Shown here piece by piece: positions 42,149 through 51,341 of a stretch of DNA of 64,000 nucleotides. Position numbers and translations under genes: made by a program. The notes under the pieces are model-generated. The model was not told where the DNA came from, made no database searches, and saw only the letters and a list, made by a program, of their open reading frames with translations. Within the stretch, counting starts at the first letter, position 1. Each line of letters starts with the position of its first letter. Origin of the DNA: JAEUKA01 sp044228505 (GTDB lineage: Bacteria > Myxococcota_A > Polyangia > Palsa-1104 > JAEUJZ01); the NCBI GenBank assembly GCA_044228505.1, contig JBGAUT010000023.1:17361-81360 (forward strand). Direction: 5' to 3'.

Positions 42149-43644
42149 GGCGCAACTCCGTCATGACTACGACCAGGACGCATGGTCGATCCGGGCAGAG
42201 CCGCTACCGCTTCGGTAAATACCGCTGCCCGGTGCGCATAGTCGCGGAACATGTCAAACGACGAGCAAGCAGGTGACAACACCACGGCATCGCCCGACTG
42301 GCAGAGCGCGACGGCTTGGTGCACCGCATCGGGTAGAGATGGAGCGTGCGCGACCGGGAACGGACAGCCGGCCAAGGCGGTCTCGATGAGCGGGGCGGCT
42401 TCTCCGATGACGATCACGCCACGGGTTTGCTCCTCGCTCAGAACCTGCCGCAGCGGAGCGTAGGAGCCTCCTTTGTCGCGGCCTCCGGCAATCAGGACGA
42501 GCGGCTTTGGGAACCCAGCGAGTCCTGCTACCACGGCATCTACGTTGGTGCCCTTGCTATCGTCAAAAAAGGCGATTCCATGCGCTTCCCCGACGAGCTG
42601 CATCCGGTGGGGCAGGGCATGGAAGGAAGCCGCCGCTCGTCGTACGTCGTCGTAGCTTGCCAGCCCCGAGCCACGCATCAGTAGGAACGCCGCGAGGGCG
42701 TTGGCTTGATTGTGCCTCCCGACGATCTGTAACTCACTTAGCGGATAACGCTCTTCACTGATTTCGACGGCATTGAGAGCCGCTTCAAGCCCTCCCTGAA
42801 CGCCGCGCAGCACCAGGTGACCATCCGCTACATAGCCACCAAGTTGCAGCATTCGGCCTTGGAAACGACGGGAGGGAAGACACGACTGCGTCGTAAACAG
42901 AAAGCTCGGATCATTCGATCCGAGGTGCCGTGCATAGAGTGCTTGAACCTCGGGATCATCGGCGCTGATCACACGAGTCGCCCATGGGGCCATGTTGCGA
43001 AAGATACGCGCTTTGGCATCGCCGTACTCGCGCATGGACGGATATCGATCCAAATGGTCGGGCGTCAGGTTGAGCAGCGCTGCGGACTTACAACTCAAGC
43101 TCTCGCAGGTCTCAAGCTGATACGACGACAGCTCGATCACCACGATCCCTTGCGGACCGGCGGCGGCCGTTCCAACTGCGTCAATGAGTGGCGTCCCGAG
43201 ATTGCCACCGCAGAAGCTTGGTCGCGAGGTCGCACGGGCAATCGCACCGCACAGACTGGTGACCGTGGACTTGCCATTTGTGCCGGTGATTCCGACGATT
43301 GGTGCCGTGATGTACTGACTGGCGAGTTCAATTTCCCCTGTGATGGGAATTCCGGCTTGTCGTGCATCGACGAGCGGCTGCCTAGTCGGCGGCACACCCG
43401 GCGAACAGACAATCAGATCCACGGAACACAGCACATCGCTGCGCAGTCCACCGAGAGATAGTTCCAAACGACCCGTCGACAGCAGTGGTGAAACAGAGCC
43501 CAGTGATTTGGCCAGCGCTGCTTCGTCGCGATCATCGCAGGCCACCACTTTGGCCCCACGCTCGATGCAGAAACGGACGACCGACAAACCACTCTTACCC
43601 AGCCCGACTACGGCAACTCGACGGGAGGCCAGATGCGTTGGCAT
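42145..43644 (-). CDS. murD: UDP-MurNAc-L-Ala:D-Glu ligase
   Basis: The product is 499 aa, somewhat longer than the usual 440-460. An N-terminal nucleotide fold (VAVVGLGKSGLSVVRF) is followed by the Mur ligase ATP motif GITGTNGKSTV, ELSSYQLET, the HRMQLVGE and FFDDSKGTNVDAVVAGL segments, and AGGRDKGGSY. It adds D-glutamate to UDP-MurNAc-L-alanine. It is 3 bp from mraY and overlaps ftsW. Confidence 0.94.
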   Translation of the reverse strand: MPTHLASRRVAVVGLGKSGLSVVRFCIERGAKVVACDDRDEAALAKSLGSVSPLLSTGRLELSLGGLRSDVLCSVDLIVCSPGVPPTRQPLVDARQAGIPITGEIELASQYITAPIVGITGTNGKSTVTSLCGAIARATSRPSFCGGNLGTPLIDAVGTAAAGPQGIVVIELSSYQLETCESLSCKSAALLNLTPDHLDRYPSMREYGDAKARIFRNMAPWATRVISADDPEVQALYARHLGSNDPSFLFTTQSCLPSRRFQGRMLQLGGYVADGHLVLRGVQGGLEAALNAVEISEERYPLSELQIVGRHNQANALAAFLLMRGSGLASYDDVRRAAASFHALPHRMQLVGEAHGIAFFDDSKGTNVDAVVAGLAGFPKPLVLIAGGRDKGGSYAPLRQVLSEEQTRGVIVIGEAAPLIETALAGCPFPVAHAPSLPDAVHQAVALCQSGDAVVLSPACSSFDMFRDYAHRAAVFTEAVAALPGSTMRPGRSHDGVAP

Positions 43645-43647
43645 CGC

Positions 43648-44760
43648 TTAGCGAACCTTTAGCGTCGCCAGCGCGATGATCGCCAGCGCAATTGAGATGA
43701 TCCAGAAGCGAACAATGACCTTGGGCTCGGCCCAGCCCGCTAGCTCGAAGTGGTGATGGATAGGGGCCATCCGAAAGATGCGCTTGCCGGTCAGCTTGAA
43801 CGACGCAACCTGCAGCATCACCGACAACGTCTCGGCAACGAACACACCGCCGATGATGACCAATGTGAACTCGTTCTTGGTCAGCACCGCGAGCGTGCCG
43901 AGTGCGCCACCCAGCGATAGCGATCCGACGTCGCCCATAAATACCTGCGCCGGATAGGTGTTGTACCAAAGGAATCCGACGCCAGCACCCGCGAGCGCTC
44001 CGCAGAAGACCGCCAGTTCTCCACTGCCGGGGATGTATGGGATCTTCAGGTACTCGGCGATGTTAAAGCCTTTGATGATGGTTCCTGCTCCGTAGCTCAG
44101 GATCAGGAAGGTGCCCGCCGAGACAATCACCGGGCCAATTGCTAGACCATCGAGACCATCGGTGAGATTGACCGCGTGACTTGCCCCCAGAATGACCAGT
44201 ATTGCCAGCACGTAGTACACCGGCGCGAACATCTCGAGCGGGTATTTGTTGAAGTCGAGGAGTGGCAGGGCTACGCGAAAGCGCAAGCTCGGATCGTAGA
44301 TGTTTGAACTGAAGATATAGGCAACGACAGCGATGGTGATAATCGCTTGCAGTCCGATCTTCACCTTGCCGGGAAGCCCCTTTTTGGACACCCGCAGCTT
44401 GCGATAATCGTCGAGAAAACCCACCGCTCCGAATGACACCGTCACAATCAGCGCAACCCAAACAAAGCGATTGGTGAGATCGCACCAACATAGCGTCGCG
44501 ACGGTGACACAGAACAAGATCAGGAGTCCGCCCATTGTTGGCGTCCCTGCTTTCTTTTTGTGGGCTTCCGGTCCGTCGCTGCGGATGCTTTCACCGATCT
44601 GCATTTTGCGCAGGCGACCGATCAACCACGGTCCGAGCAGCAATCCCAGCAGCAGCGCGGTCAGAATGGCCAAGATGCTCCGAGTCGAGACGTATCGGAC
44701 TACGTTCAAAAAACGCAGCGCCGGGATGTTATGCAGCGAATACAGCAGGTGGTAGAGCAT
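43648..44760 (-). CDS. mraY: Phospho-MurNAc-pentapeptide transferase
   Basis: The product is 370 aa with about 10 TM helices. Motifs: KKAGTPTMGGLLI, FLDDYRK (catalytic Asp pair), NLTDGLDGLA, PAQVFMGDVGSLSLGGALG and the C-terminal APIHHHFELAGWAEPKVIVRFWI. It transfers phospho-MurNAc-pentapeptide to undecaprenyl phosphate to form lipid I. It lies 13 bp after the murE-murF fusion. Confidence 0.96.
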   Translation of the reverse strand: MLYHLLYSLHNIPALRFLNVVRYVSTRSILAILTALLLGLLLGPWLIGRLRKMQIGESIRSDGPEAHKKKAGTPTMGGLLILFCVTVATLCWCDLTNRFVWVALIVTVSFGAVGFLDDYRKLRVSKKGLPGKVKIGLQAIITIAVVAYIFSSNIYDPSLRFRVALPLLDFNKYPLEMFAPVYYVLAILVILGASHAVNLTDGLDGLAIGPVIVSAGTFLILSYGAGTIIKGFNIAEYLKIPYIPGSGELAVFCGALAGAGVGFLWYNTYPAQVFMGDVGSLSLGGALGTLAVLTKNEFTLVIIGGVFVAETLSVMLQVASFKLTGKRIFRMAPIHHHFELAGWAEPKVIVRFWIISIALAIIALATLKVR

Positions 44761-44773
44761 AAAAACGAATCCC

Positions 44774-47700
44774 TTAACCCGCGCTCACTGGCGGTGGCGG
44801 AGATAGCAGTGTGTTGAGGTGTTCGAGTACGCGCTCAAGCGCCATACCGCGTGAACCCTTGATGAGAACAACATCGCCCGGTGTCGTTGCAGCGATGGCC
44901 GCCTTCGCGGCTTCCTCGGCGGATGAAACGTACATGGCATCGGTGCCTTGTGCGGCGGCGGCCTGGCTGATGTGACGAGCCCGTTCACCAATGGTAATCA
45001 GTTTGTGAAGACCGGTGGTTGCGGCCAAGCGACCGACGGAGGCATGTAGTTCGGCCTCGGTTGGACCTAGCTCCAGCATATCACCGAGAATCGCCACGGA
45101 TCGACCACCGCGTCGCAGGCCTTGCAGAGCTCGCAGCGCCGCAGACATCGACGATGGATTGGCGTTGTAACAGTCATCGAGGATGATCCGGCCTCCGATG
45201 GTCAGAAGCTGGCCCCGGTGTTTGCCCGGAAGAACTTTTCCGAGCCCGGTCGCGATGGTGGTGGGTGGAATCTCTAGCGCAGTTGCCGCTGCCGCTGCCA
45301 GCGCCGCGTTGTCCGCATGATGCGGTCCGACGAGCGGCAAGTGAACCAGTTGCACCGCATGACCGCTACTTTGGGGAAAGCTGAGCCGCAGCGTGAGACC
45401 ATCGCTGTCTTCTCCTTGAAGTTCCACGTGTGCCAAGGAGCCAGCGGCGACCACTCCCCCCGTCGAGGCAATCGCAGCACGCAGCCGCCCAGACAGCGCT
45501 CCGGCCCGAATGGCTTGCTCGCGGACCAGTCTGTGTCCATCGAGGAAAACCGCTGTCGCGCCATCGGCGAGTCCAGCGAACAACTCGCCTTTGGCCAGCG
45601 CGATGTTTTCGATCGTGCCCAGTGTTTCAAGATGAGCTGGCCCAACATTGGTGATGACAGCGACGTCGGGCCGACACAGTGAGGTGAGATAGGCAATTTC
45701 GCCTCGAGCAGACATGCCCAGTTCGACCACGGCGTAGCGCTGGCCGGGCCGCAACTTGAGCAGCGTCAGCGGCACTCCGAGATGATTGTTGAGGTTGCCA
45801 TCGGTCTTCACGAACTCACCGGGCTCACTGACGTGGGCAGCCAAGATTGCGGCGATGAGATCCTTGGTGGTGGTCTTTCCGGAAGAGCCGGTCACAGCGA
45901 TGACACGCAGCTTGGCGGCAATCTCTGGTGCGTCACGATGAGCGCGGGCAATCTGCCCAAGCGCCACAATCGTGTCCGCTACTTCGATGACCGCAAGGCT
46001 GGGATGGTCCGGCACCGTGTGCAGTTTCTCTCGCTCGATGAGCACACCACCGCAACCGCTCTGTACGGCCTGCGCGATGAAGTTGTGGCCATCGAGTCGT
46101 TCCCCACGGATTGCGACAAACAAACTTCCGGGGGTGACGGTTCGGCTGTCAATCGTCACTGCGGCAAAGCGATGGGTCGTTCCCCGGGCCAAGCGGCCCC
46201 CGGTTGCACCCAGAACGCGCTCCAGCGGCAATTCGATGGATGGATGAGCGCTAATCATGGCTTGCGGTGTGAGTTGCCCTGAGCGTGGCTGAGCATCCGG
46301 ACGAAGTTGCAACGCTCGCTGGGCCTCTTCGCGATCATCGAAGTGATATTTGATCGTACCGATGACCTGATAGTCCTCGTGACCTTTCCCGGCGAGCAGC
46401 ACCAAGTCATCAGGACTGGCAGCCAGGATCGCGCTTTGGATCGCTTGTCGACGATCAGGCTCGATCAGGTAGCCACTCGGAGCCGATGAAAGCTGGCTGC
46501 GGTCCGTTATCGGCAGCATGCGCGGTTGCAAGGCTCGGGTCGACTCGATTCCCGCCATGATCATGTCGATGATGCCCTGCGGGTTTTCGCTCCGAGGGTT
46601 GTCCGAGGTCACCACCACTAGATCGGCTTCCTCGGCGGCTACTTTGCCCATTAACGGACGCTTGCCTGCATCACGATCCCCGCCGCAGCCGAACACAACC
46701 CACAGCCGACCGCGTTTGTTGCCACCGCTACCGATGGTAAGTGGTCGCAACGTCGCTAGTACCCGCTGAAGGGCGTCGGGGGTGTGCGCATAGTCGACCA
46801 GCACCGTTGGTCCTCTTCGGCTGGGCACACGCTCCAGTCGCCCCGGTACGCCACTCAGTCGCGACAACCCTCGCCCAATCTGGCTGGCCGACAGCCCGAG
46901 CGCGACGCCAATGCCAACGCTGAGCGCCAGATTCGACAGGTTAAAACGTCCCGTGAGTGGTGATTTCAGCGCGACTTCACCAATCGGCGTACTGAGCACT
47001 GCCACGATACCTTCGACGCCCGTCTTTTCGCTGACCACCGAGATATCGGCCGGTCGATCGAGCGAGTACCCGATTCGCTGTGCCGCTGGCAGCGTCGCGT
47101 ACAGCCGTCGTCCCCACTCATCGTCGAGATTTACAACTGCTCGGCCCCCTCGTTCCGCCGGGAGTAGATGCTCCGTAAACAGTCGGCACTTGGCAGCAAA
47201 GTACTCTTCCATCGTGCCGTGGAGATCCAGATGATCCTGGGTCAGGTTGGTGAACGCAGCGACGCGGAATTGCACACCAAACAGCCGTCCGAGTGCCAGT
47301 GCATGCGACGACACTTCCATCGTCACCGCTTTGGCTCCATGTTCGGCCATCTCTCCGAGCGTGCGGTGTAGTAGTAGCGCCGTTGGCGTTGTAAACGGTG
47401 CAGCTCGATTGACCCCTGGCCCTCGATACAACACCGTCCCAAGCAGCCCTGGCCGCAGGTCGGCTTCTTCGAGCAGCGTCTCTACCAGAAAATTGCTGGT
47501 GGTTTTGCCGTTGGTCCCGGTGATGCCGATCAAGGTCAGAGAGTCCGACGGTCGACCGGCTTGATTCATCGCCAGGTGAGCCAGCGATTCGGCAGCATTC
47601 ACGACGGGAATCTGCAGCAGCTTACAGTCCGGGTGGACCTGCTCGACGATTGCGGCCCGCGCTCCCCGGGTTTCGGCGTCGCGAAGGAAATGATGACCGT

Positions 47701-47866
47701 CCACCGTCTGTCCCGGCACGGCTACGAACAGATCGCCTGGCTGCACTTGTCGCGAATCATCGCGGACTTCGCCGATCTCGATCGTATCAAGCTCCGCTGG
47801 CGTCGGGAGCGGCGCGGACTGAGACGGACGCAGCTCGACCTCACGGAGTAGCTTGGACAGCTTCAT
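44774..47866 (-). CDS. murEF: Fused MurE - MurF peptidoglycan ligase
   Basis: The product is 1030 aa from ATG 47866. Residues 1-530 are MurE: GITGTNGKTTSNF, NLTQDHLDLHGTMEEYF and the diaminopimelate-specific VTSDNPRSE (DNPR). Residues about 536-1030 are MurF: RTVTPGSLFVAIRGERLDGH, VTGSSGKTTTKD, NLNNHLGVPLTLL, DDCYNANPSSM, LGDMLELG. There is no stop codon between the halves; an internal ATG at 46259 could also start MurF alone. One polypeptide would add meso-DAP and then D-Ala-D-Ala in succession. It heads the mraY-murD-ftsW-murG run. Confidence 0.93.
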   Translation of the reverse strand: MKLSKLLREVELRPSQSAPLPTPAELDTIEIGEVRDDSRQVQPGDLFVAVPGQTVDGHHFLRDAETRGARAAIVEQVHPDCKLLQIPVVNAAESLAHLAMNQAGRPSDSLTLIGITGTNGKTTSNFLVETLLEEADLRPGLLGTVLYRGPGVNRAAPFTTPTALLLHRTLGEMAEHGAKAVTMEVSSHALALGRLFGVQFRVAAFTNLTQDHLDLHGTMEEYFAAKCRLFTEHLLPAERGGRAVVNLDDEWGRRLYATLPAAQRIGYSLDRPADISVVSEKTGVEGIVAVLSTPIGEVALKSPLTGRFNLSNLALSVGIGVALGLSASQIGRGLSRLSGVPGRLERVPSRRGPTVLVDYAHTPDALQRVLATLRPLTIGSGGNKRGRLWVVFGCGGDRDAGKRPLMGKVAAEEADLVVVTSDNPRSENPQGIIDMIMAGIESTRALQPRMLPITDRSQLSSAPSGYLIEPDRRQAIQSAILAASPDDLVLLAGKGHEDYQVIGTIKYHFDDREEAQRALQLRPDAQPRSGQLTPQAMISAHPSIELPLERVLGATGGRLARGTTHRFAAVTIDSRTVTPGSLFVAIRGERLDGHNFIAQAVQSGCGGVLIEREKLHTVPDHPSLAVIEVADTIVALGQIARAHRDAPEIAAKLRVIAVTGSSGKTTTKDLIAAILAAHVSEPGEFVKTDGNLNNHLGVPLTLLKLRPGQRYAVVELGMSARGEIAYLTSLCRPDVAVITNVGPAHLETLGTIENIALAKGELFAGLADGATAVFLDGHRLVREQAIRAGALSGRLRAAIASTGGVVAAGSLAHVELQGEDSDGLTLRLSFPQSSGHAVQLVHLPLVGPHHADNAALAAAAATALEIPPTTIATGLGKVLPGKHRGQLLTIGGRIILDDCYNANPSSMSAALRALQGLRRGGRSVAILGDMLELGPTEAELHASVGRLAATTGLHKLITIGERARHISQAAAAQGTDAMYVSSAEEAAKAAIAATTPGDVVLIKGSRGMALERVLEHLNTLLSPPPPVSAG

Positions 47867-47957
47867 GGTGGGCCAATTTTTCTGCAAGATCGGCTCGCTG
47901 CCAAAAAAGCTGCTGCGAACTGGTACCGCTATCGTCCACCACGCGATCGGCCGGGTG

Positions 47958-49391
47958 TCACAGCACTTTGCCGGGATTCATCAGCCCATGTGGGTCCAGC
48001 GCGGCTTTGATCTTGCGCATCACTTGCAGCTCGACATCGGATCGATAGCGGCGAAGCTCATCGCGCTTGAGCTGTCCGATGCCATGCTCGGCGCTGAAGC
48101 TGCCACCCATCGACATCGCCAGCTCGTGAACCAGTTCGGACAGCTTGTGGCGGTGACTGGCATAGGTGGCTCGGTCCATATCGATGGGCTGGCTCAGGTT
48201 GAAGTGAACATTGCCATCCCCCACATGACCGAATGCCACCACCCGAATCCCCGGCACCTCGGTTTGCACAAGCTGACTGGCCTGCTTTACAAACTGCGGC
48301 ACCAGATGGATCGGTAGCGACACATCGTGTTTCACCGACAATCCTTCCGGCTTCTGGGCATCGGGAATGCTCTCACGGATGTGCCACAGTGCTTCAGCCT
48401 GCGCCGGACTCTGCGCAACCGTGGCATCGAGGATCAGTTCGGAGTCGACGGCGTCAGATAACAGCTTCTCGACTTCCTGGGTGAGCCGCCCCTCTTCACT
48501 CCCGCTCTGCGCTTCGAGCAGTAAATAGTGCGGATACGGCGTCGGAAACGGGTCACGAGTCCCCGGAATGTGACGCAGCACCATCTCTAGTGCGATGCGT
48601 GGAATGAACTCACAGCCCGACAGGGCATCCCCAGTGGCCGAGCGGGCCAGCGACAGCAGCTTGATGACTGCGTCGAGGTCCGGCACCGCCACCAGCGCGG
48701 TCGCAACCTCTCGCGGCTGCGGAAACAGCTTCAGCACTGCGGCCGAGATGATCCCGAGCGTGCCTTCTGCACCGCAGAACAGCCCAGCTAGGTGGTAGCC
48801 CGTGTTGTCCTTGCGCAGCCCGCGCAGCATATCGAGCACCTGACCGTCTGGAAGCACCACCTCCAGTCCCAGCACCAGGTCGCGACTGTTGCCGAAACGC
48901 AGGACTTGGGTTCCACCGGCGTTCGTCGACAAGTTGCCGCCGATTTGGCAGCTTCCCTCGGCCCCGAGGCTCAGCGGAAACAGCAAATCGACCGATTCAG
49001 CAGCCCGCTGGATATCGGCCAGAATGCAGCCTGCTTCGACCGTCATCGTGAAGCTCTGCGGGTCCATCGAGCGGATCCGGTTCATTCTTGCCAAGCTGAT
49101 GACGACTTGGTCGCCCGTGCTCGATGGCACCGCACCACCACACAATCCCGTGCCGCCACCCTGCGGAACCATGGCGATCTGGGCGTTGGCACAGGCGGTC
49201 ATCACGGCGGACAGCTCAGCGGTCGAGGCCGGGCGGACGACTAGCTCGGTCTGCCCCCGATACGTGCCGCGTGGCTCGGTCAGAAAGGGCTCGATCGCAT
49301 CGGCGTCGGTCAGCAGTCCGGCGTCCCCGACGATTGCGGCGAGCGTTTGAACAAATCCAGGTGGGAGCTTGCTGGGTTGAGAGTGTGTCAT
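47958..49391 (-). CDS. FAD-linked oxidase (GlcD / D-2-hydroxyacid dehydrogenase type)
   Basis: The product is 477 aa from ATG 49391. The FAD-binding part has PQGGGTGLCGG and GAEGSCQIGGNLSTNAGGTQVLRFGN; the C-terminal half has SVKHDVSLPI, GHVGDGNVHFNL and the metal/substrate motif EHGIGQLK. It oxidises a D-2-hydroxyacid such as D-lactate, glycolate or D-2-hydroxyglutarate. It sits 91 bp upstream of murEF in the same direction; a functional link to wall synthesis is not evident. Confidence 0.88.
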   Translation of the reverse strand: MTHSQPSKLPPGFVQTLAAIVGDAGLLTDADAIEPFLTEPRGTYRGQTELVVRPASTAELSAVMTACANAQIAMVPQGGGTGLCGGAVPSSTGDQVVISLARMNRIRSMDPQSFTMTVEAGCILADIQRAAESVDLLFPLSLGAEGSCQIGGNLSTNAGGTQVLRFGNSRDLVLGLEVVLPDGQVLDMLRGLRKDNTGYHLAGLFCGAEGTLGIISAAVLKLFPQPREVATALVAVPDLDAVIKLLSLARSATGDALSGCEFIPRIALEMVLRHIPGTRDPFPTPYPHYLLLEAQSGSEEGRLTQEVEKLLSDAVDSELILDATVAQSPAQAEALWHIRESIPDAQKPEGLSVKHDVSLPIHLVPQFVKQASQLVQTEVPGIRVVAFGHVGDGNVHFNLSQPIDMDRATYASHRHKLSELVHELAMSMGGSFSAEHGIGQLKRDELRRYRSDVELQVMRKIKAALDPHGLMNPGKVL

Positions 49392-49439
49392 CGAAACGAC
49401 CGATCCTAGCTTGGGCCTTTGCGTTAGTTTGTATCCGAC

Positions 49440-50330
49440 ATGCGTATCGCACACATCTCGGACCTGCACGCGCTCGACCTGTCTGGGGCGTCACCCCTGC
49501 GTTTCATCAGCAAGCGATTTTTTGGCTGGCTGAACCTACTACGCAAGCGTCGCGCTGCTCATCCGACGGAGCTGCTCGATGCGCTGTGCATGGATCTGGC
49601 GCAGCAACCGCTCGATCACGTGGTGGTAACCGGCGACTTGACCAATCTCTCCCTGCCCAGTGAGTTCCGACGAGCCCGCAAGGCACTTGACTCGCTGCCG
49701 CTCGGGCCGCTCGGGATAACGGCCATCCCTGGCAACCACGATGTCTATGTGTGGGAAGCGTACTTTGGACGGACCTTCGAAAAGATGCTGTTGCCGTATG
49801 CGCAAAGTGACGGAGCCAAAGCTGATGAGCTGGCGACCTGGCCGATTGTGCGCGTCCGCGATGGTGTGGCGATCATTGGCTGTTCGACAGCGCTGCCTTC
49901 CCCGATGCCGCTCGCCGATGGCTGGCTAGGTGGTCGGCAGCTCCGGCGGCTGGAAGAGGTGCTGGATAGCACCCGCAATCACTTCCGACTGCTCCTTATC
50001 CATCATCCGCCCCTGCCGCAGCATCTCGATATTCTTCGGGCGCTGCGGGATCGCAGCCGACTTCACAAGCTGCTCCGCCGGGTGGGCTGCGACCTGGTGC
50101 TGCATGGCCACGAGCATCGCGATCTGCGCGCTCACCTAGAGGGTCCAACTGGACCGATTCCGGTGATTGGCGCTGGCTCGGGGACGTACAACAGCCCGCT
50201 ACTCGACCGGCGTGCTCGCTACAACATCTACAACATCACCGGTGAGGGCCGCGACGCTCGCTTTACCGTGGAACAGCGCGTCCACGATCCCGAAAGTGGC
50301 GGCTTTATCCCCTATCCGCTCACTACTTGA
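49440..50330 (+). CDS. Calcineurin-like metallophosphoesterase (CpdA-like)
   Basis: The product is 296 aa. The five metal-binding motifs are intact: ISDLHALD (DxH), TGDLTN (GD), GNHDVY (GNHD), LLIHHPP and LHGHEHRD (GHxH). Class III phosphodiesterases of the CpdA/Icc type, which hydrolyse cAMP, share this layout, so a role in ending cyclic-nucleotide signals is possible (inference). It is divergent from the FAD-oxidase gene with only 48 bp between starts, and its 3' end overlaps the convergent lipoprotein gene by 8 bp. Confidence 0.8.
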   Translation: MRIAHISDLHALDLSGASPLRFISKRFFGWLNLLRKRRAAHPTELLDALCMDLAQQPLDHVVVTGDLTNLSLPSEFRRARKALDSLPLGPLGITAIPGNHDVYVWEAYFGRTFEKMLLPYAQSDGAKADELATWPIVRVRDGVAIIGCSTALPSPMPLADGWLGGRQLRRLEEVLDSTRNHFRLLLIHHPPLPQHLDILRALRDRSRLHKLLRRVGCDLVLHGHEHRDLRAHLEGPTGPIPVIGAGSGTYNSPLLDRRARYNIYNITGEGRDARFTVEQRVHDPESGGFIPYPLTT

Positions 50331-51231
50331 GCTGCGGATTGATGATCGCTTTGCCCTTGAGCTGATCGATCGCTTTTTTGTATTCGGCGGAGCGGCGTCG
50401 CTGGTGGGATTTTTCGACCGAAGACTCGCTGCCACCTTTGCCAGTCGTTAGCTCCAGGAACGTTCGTCCAGCGAGCTGTCCGACCCGCTGCTCGACCTGG
50501 GCCAAGTTCAGCTTGTCGTAGTCGGCGCGGCTTAGCTCGATCTGCGCCATCTCTTGGTCTTTCCAGCGCGCCCGATAGATGAAGACCTTCAGGTCGGGGA
50601 TGTTGTTAAAGAGCTGCTGCGACAGCTCCGAAAAATAGGCAATGACCTGCGAGTAGTCGATCTCTTTGGCCCATTCGCCGGTTACACCTTCGGTAAACGG
50701 CATGATCACGGTCACCGACTGAGCCGCCGCATCCGCCGAATACTCCAGTTTGCGCTTGAGCTTGCGATCCGCCCGTGCCGATAGCTTGATCGCGGCCTCG
50801 ACCTGCTGCCACAACTCCAGGGCGATTTTGTTTTCAAAAGTCGGTGCCTTGTCACCGGGCTTCTGAATCACGCTGCCGACCGGGGAAAGCGGTGGCGTGG
50901 TGAACTGCGCCTCGCTTGTGTACACAAAACCGCCAAGCTGGGTCGGGTTCAAGTCACGTCGGGTCCAAAGGTATCGATACAGCGCCTGCAAGTACTTGGT
51001 CGCATCGTCATGCTTGGTGTCGGCCGGTACCAGGATGTGATACTCGGCGGTGAGTTTTTTGTCGTCCCACTCGTCCTTGAGGACTTTGCAGGTGGCGGTG
51101 ATCTCTTTGGGGCAGACGGTATCGGGCTTGGGCCCGGTGTCCTGCGGTGGTGGCTCTTGCGGGCAGCCAGTAAGGGGAAGCAGCGCGAAGGCGACCGGCA
51201 GAAGCCACGGAAAGGCAGATACCTTGCTCAT
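50323..51231 (-). CDS. Lipoprotein of unknown function
   Basis: The product is 302 aa. The signal ends at lipobox LTGC. A Pro-rich stretch (PQEPPPQDTGPKPD) precedes a mixed alpha/beta region with a CPKEITATCK segment and many Tyr/Lys. A basic, charged helix ends the protein. No family recognised. It is convergent with the metallophosphoesterase and lies 110 bp after the L,D-transpeptidase gene, in the same direction. Confidence 0.65.
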   Translation of the reverse strand: MSKVSAFPWLLPVAFALLPLTGCPQEPPPQDTGPKPDTVCPKEITATCKVLKDEWDDKKLTAEYHILVPADTKHDDATKYLQALYRYLWTRRDLNPTQLGGFVYTSEAQFTTPPLSPVGSVIQKPGDKAPTFENKIALELWQQVEAAIKLSARADRKLKRKLEYSADAAAQSVTVIMPFTEGVTGEWAKEIDYSQVIAYFSELSQQLFNNIPDLKVFIYRARWKDQEMAQIELSRADYDKLNLAQVEQRVGQLAGRTFLELTTGKGGSESSVEKSHQRRRSAEYKKAIDQLKGKAIINPQLK

Positions 51232-51341
51232 CTGCGACAGGCTACTGCGACGCCGGTTCCACCGTCAATCACAGCTTCCCAACTTTCAGACGAGTCGATG
51301 AACGGGTTTCCCAGCTCCAAAGCTGGCGTTCTGAAGCTGAT

